Source of the DNA: Oscillospiraceae bacterium
GTDB taxonomy: Bacteria > Bacillota > Clostridia > Oscillospirales > Acutalibacteraceae
DNA length: 5,833 bases
Direction: 5' to 3'
Assembly (NCBI GenBank): GCA_009779455.1
Contig: WREG01000137.1
Location: 1 to 5,833 of the forward strand
The notes under the pieces: generated by a model
Database searches by the model: none
Told to the model about the DNA's origin: nothing
What the model saw: only the letters and a program-made list of their open reading frames with translations
Translations under genes and position numbers: made by a program
Part shown: one piece after another, positions 4,849-5,833 of the stretch
How positions within the stretch are numbered: the first letter of the stretch is position 1
Layout: each line of letters starts with the position of its first letter

Positions 4849-5694
4849 CTAACCCCTGCCCCCTAGCCCCTCTAAAAGCGGCAGCGGGTTTTTCGATTCG
4901 CCGTTTATCTGTATCTCAAAGTGCAAATGCGGCCCCGTTGACCTGCCGGTGTTGCCGGATTTTGCGATAACGTCGCCCGATTTTACTTCGTCCCCTTTTT
5001 TGACCAGTATTTTGGAACAGTGGTAATAACAGTTTATAATTGAATTCCCGCAGTCTATCCGCACATACTTGCCCCTCGCCCCGTCCTGGCCCGTGCTTTC
5101 CACAGTGCCGCTTTTAGCGGCTGTCACGCTTGTCCCCGTTTGGCAGGCGATATCGACGCCCGAATGAAATTCCTGCCTGCCCGTAATAGGGTCGGCTCTC
5201 AGGCCGAAACCTGACGACATTCTGCCGCTTACCGGCAAAATAAGCTTTTCCGCCGACAAATAGGCTAAAAGGGAAGTCTTGATTTCCCCGCCGTCCCTTA
5301 AATCCAAAAAATCCAGATTTTCAGAGGAAGCCGCGCCGGTTTCTTCGCCGTGGAATTCTTCAAGCACGCCGCCGAAATTTTCAGGCTCATTGTCAGCTTC
5401 CGGGGTTTCATCATTGTTTGAATTATCGTTAAAAGCCCCGTTTTCCGCCGCAGGCATAAAAAGGCCGCCGTTAAGGGCGTCTATCAGCTCGCCGACGGAC
5501 ATATCCGTTTTTGTCAGCCTCTTATACTCATCCCTTAGCTGTACAAACGCGCCGCTGCCCGCCCGCACCGATAAGAACACTAAAACGTATATTAAAAGGC
5601 AGACAAAAAACTGGAAAGTGAGCAAACGGACTATATAATCATTTTTCTTTTTAACATTTTTTTTAACCGGCGCGGAGCTTCGCGAACTTCTCAT
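4849..5694 (-). CDS. spoIVFA: Membrane-anchored M23 (LytM-type) protein, SpoIVFA-like
   Basis: The 281-residue protein has a basic cytoplasmic N-terminus, one membrane helix at about 21-42 and an acidic Asn/Glu-rich linker (about 80-135). A C-terminal M23 domain covers about 152-270. M23 residues are visible: HSGVD (His177, Asp181), YYHCS (His225) and GPHLHFE (His256, His258), so all zinc and catalytic positions are kept. In Bacillus, SpoIVFA holds SpoIVFB and BofA together in the outer forespore membrane and restrains the protease until forespore signals arrive. The 21-base gap to the M50 gene makes a SpoIVFA role the best fit. SpoIIQ, another membrane M23 sporulation protein, is the main alternative. 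The ATG at 5694 is chosen because GGAGG lies ten bases upstream. A GTG at 5721 would place that site inside the coding sequence. Confidence 0.85.
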   Translation of the reverse strand: MRSSRSSAPVKKNVKKKNDYIVRLLTFQFFVCLLIYVLVFLSVRAGSGAFVQLRDEYKRLTKTDMSVGELIDALNGGLFMPAAENGAFNDNSNNDETPEADNEPENFGGVLEEFHGEETGAASSENLDFLDLRDGGEIKTSLLAYLSAEKLILPVSGRMSSGFGLRADPITGRQEFHSGVDIACQTGTSVTAAKSGTVESTGQDGARGKYVRIDCGNSIINCYYHCSKILVKKGDEVKSGDVIAKSGNTGRSTGPHLHFEIQINGESKNPLPLLEGLGGRG

Positions 5695-5704
5695 AAAATA
5701 AAAG

Positions 5705-5709
5705 CCTCC
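5705..5709 (-). promoter_or_regulatory. Ribosome binding site deciding the M23 start
   Basis: GGAGG on the minus strand lies ten bases before the ATG at 5694. It supports that start over the in-frame GTG at 5721, whose reading would include the site itself. Confidence 0.8.
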
Positions 5710-5746
5710 ATACAGTATCACAATGCAATGTTACTGCTTTCCAAAT

Positions 5747-5770
5747 GAATGAAAAATTTATTTTTCATTC
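5747..5770. repeat. Perfect 10-bp inverted repeat upstream of the M23-M50 operon
   Basis: GAATGAAAAA (5747-5756) and TTTTTCATTC (5761-5770) are exact inverted copies around TTTA. The palindrome lies about 50 to 75 bases before the M23 start, where an operator could sit. It is AT-rich and could also be a weak bidirectional terminator of an unseen neighbour. I found no convincing promoter around it. Confidence 0.5.
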
Positions 5771-5833
5771 TAATACCCGCATTTTTGATGACGGGCAGAA
5801 GTTTTATCCGTTTTGCGAAGCAAATTCGTGTAA

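Noticed and set aside
5711..5800. Possible sigma-E promoter before the M23 gene
   Set aside because: GATACTGT near the start loosely resembles a -10 element but has no matching -35 and would place the transcript start inside the ribosome site.
1202..5827. Shared 11-mer GAAGCAAATTC at 1202-1212 and 5817-5827
   Set aside because: A few matches of this length are expected by chance in a window of this size, and the flanks differ.

Overview
The window looks like chromosomal DNA of a Gram-positive, probably endospore-forming Firmicute of the class Clostridia. The evidence is a membrane M23 protein followed by an M50 intramembrane protease (the SpoIVFA/SpoIVFB arrangement), strong AGGAGG-type ribosome sites, and sigma-A-like promoters of the TTGACA/TATAAT type. 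The species cannot be named from the sequence.

Layout from left to right. (1) 1-1094, minus strand: the 5' portion of a secreted glycoside hydrolase family 31 enzyme that runs off the left edge. It has an AGGAGG ribosome site and an exact-consensus promoter (TTGACA, 17 bp, TATAAT). (2) About 1168-1558: no convincing gene, but several stem-loops and a REP/IS200-like motif. (3) 1559-2113, minus strand: a GNAT N-acetyltransferase. Just upstream of it is a compact palindromic MITE-like repeat (2170-2264). (4) 2372-4207, plus strand: a promoter followed by two tandem genes for secreted, single-pass membrane proteins. I recognise no family for either. They share a signal peptide, a low-complexity acidic ectodomain and a nearly identical C-terminal membrane anchor ending in VKKIF. 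(5) 4204-5694, minus strand: a two-gene operon, M23 then M50, most likely spoIVFA-spoIVFB. It converges on the anchor-protein pair with interlocked stop codons. (6) 5695-5833: upstream DNA of that operon, with a perfect 10-bp inverted repeat.

The M23/M50 pair probably acts together in the mother-cell-derived outer forespore membrane during sporulation. The GH31 enzyme would act outside the cell on alpha-linked sugars, and the acetyltransferase is a stand-alone cytosolic enzyme. The most novel part is the tandem pair of VKKIF-tailed proteins: a paralogous, cysteine-, histidine- and tryptophan-free pair in which only the two ends are conserved. Their role is unknown.
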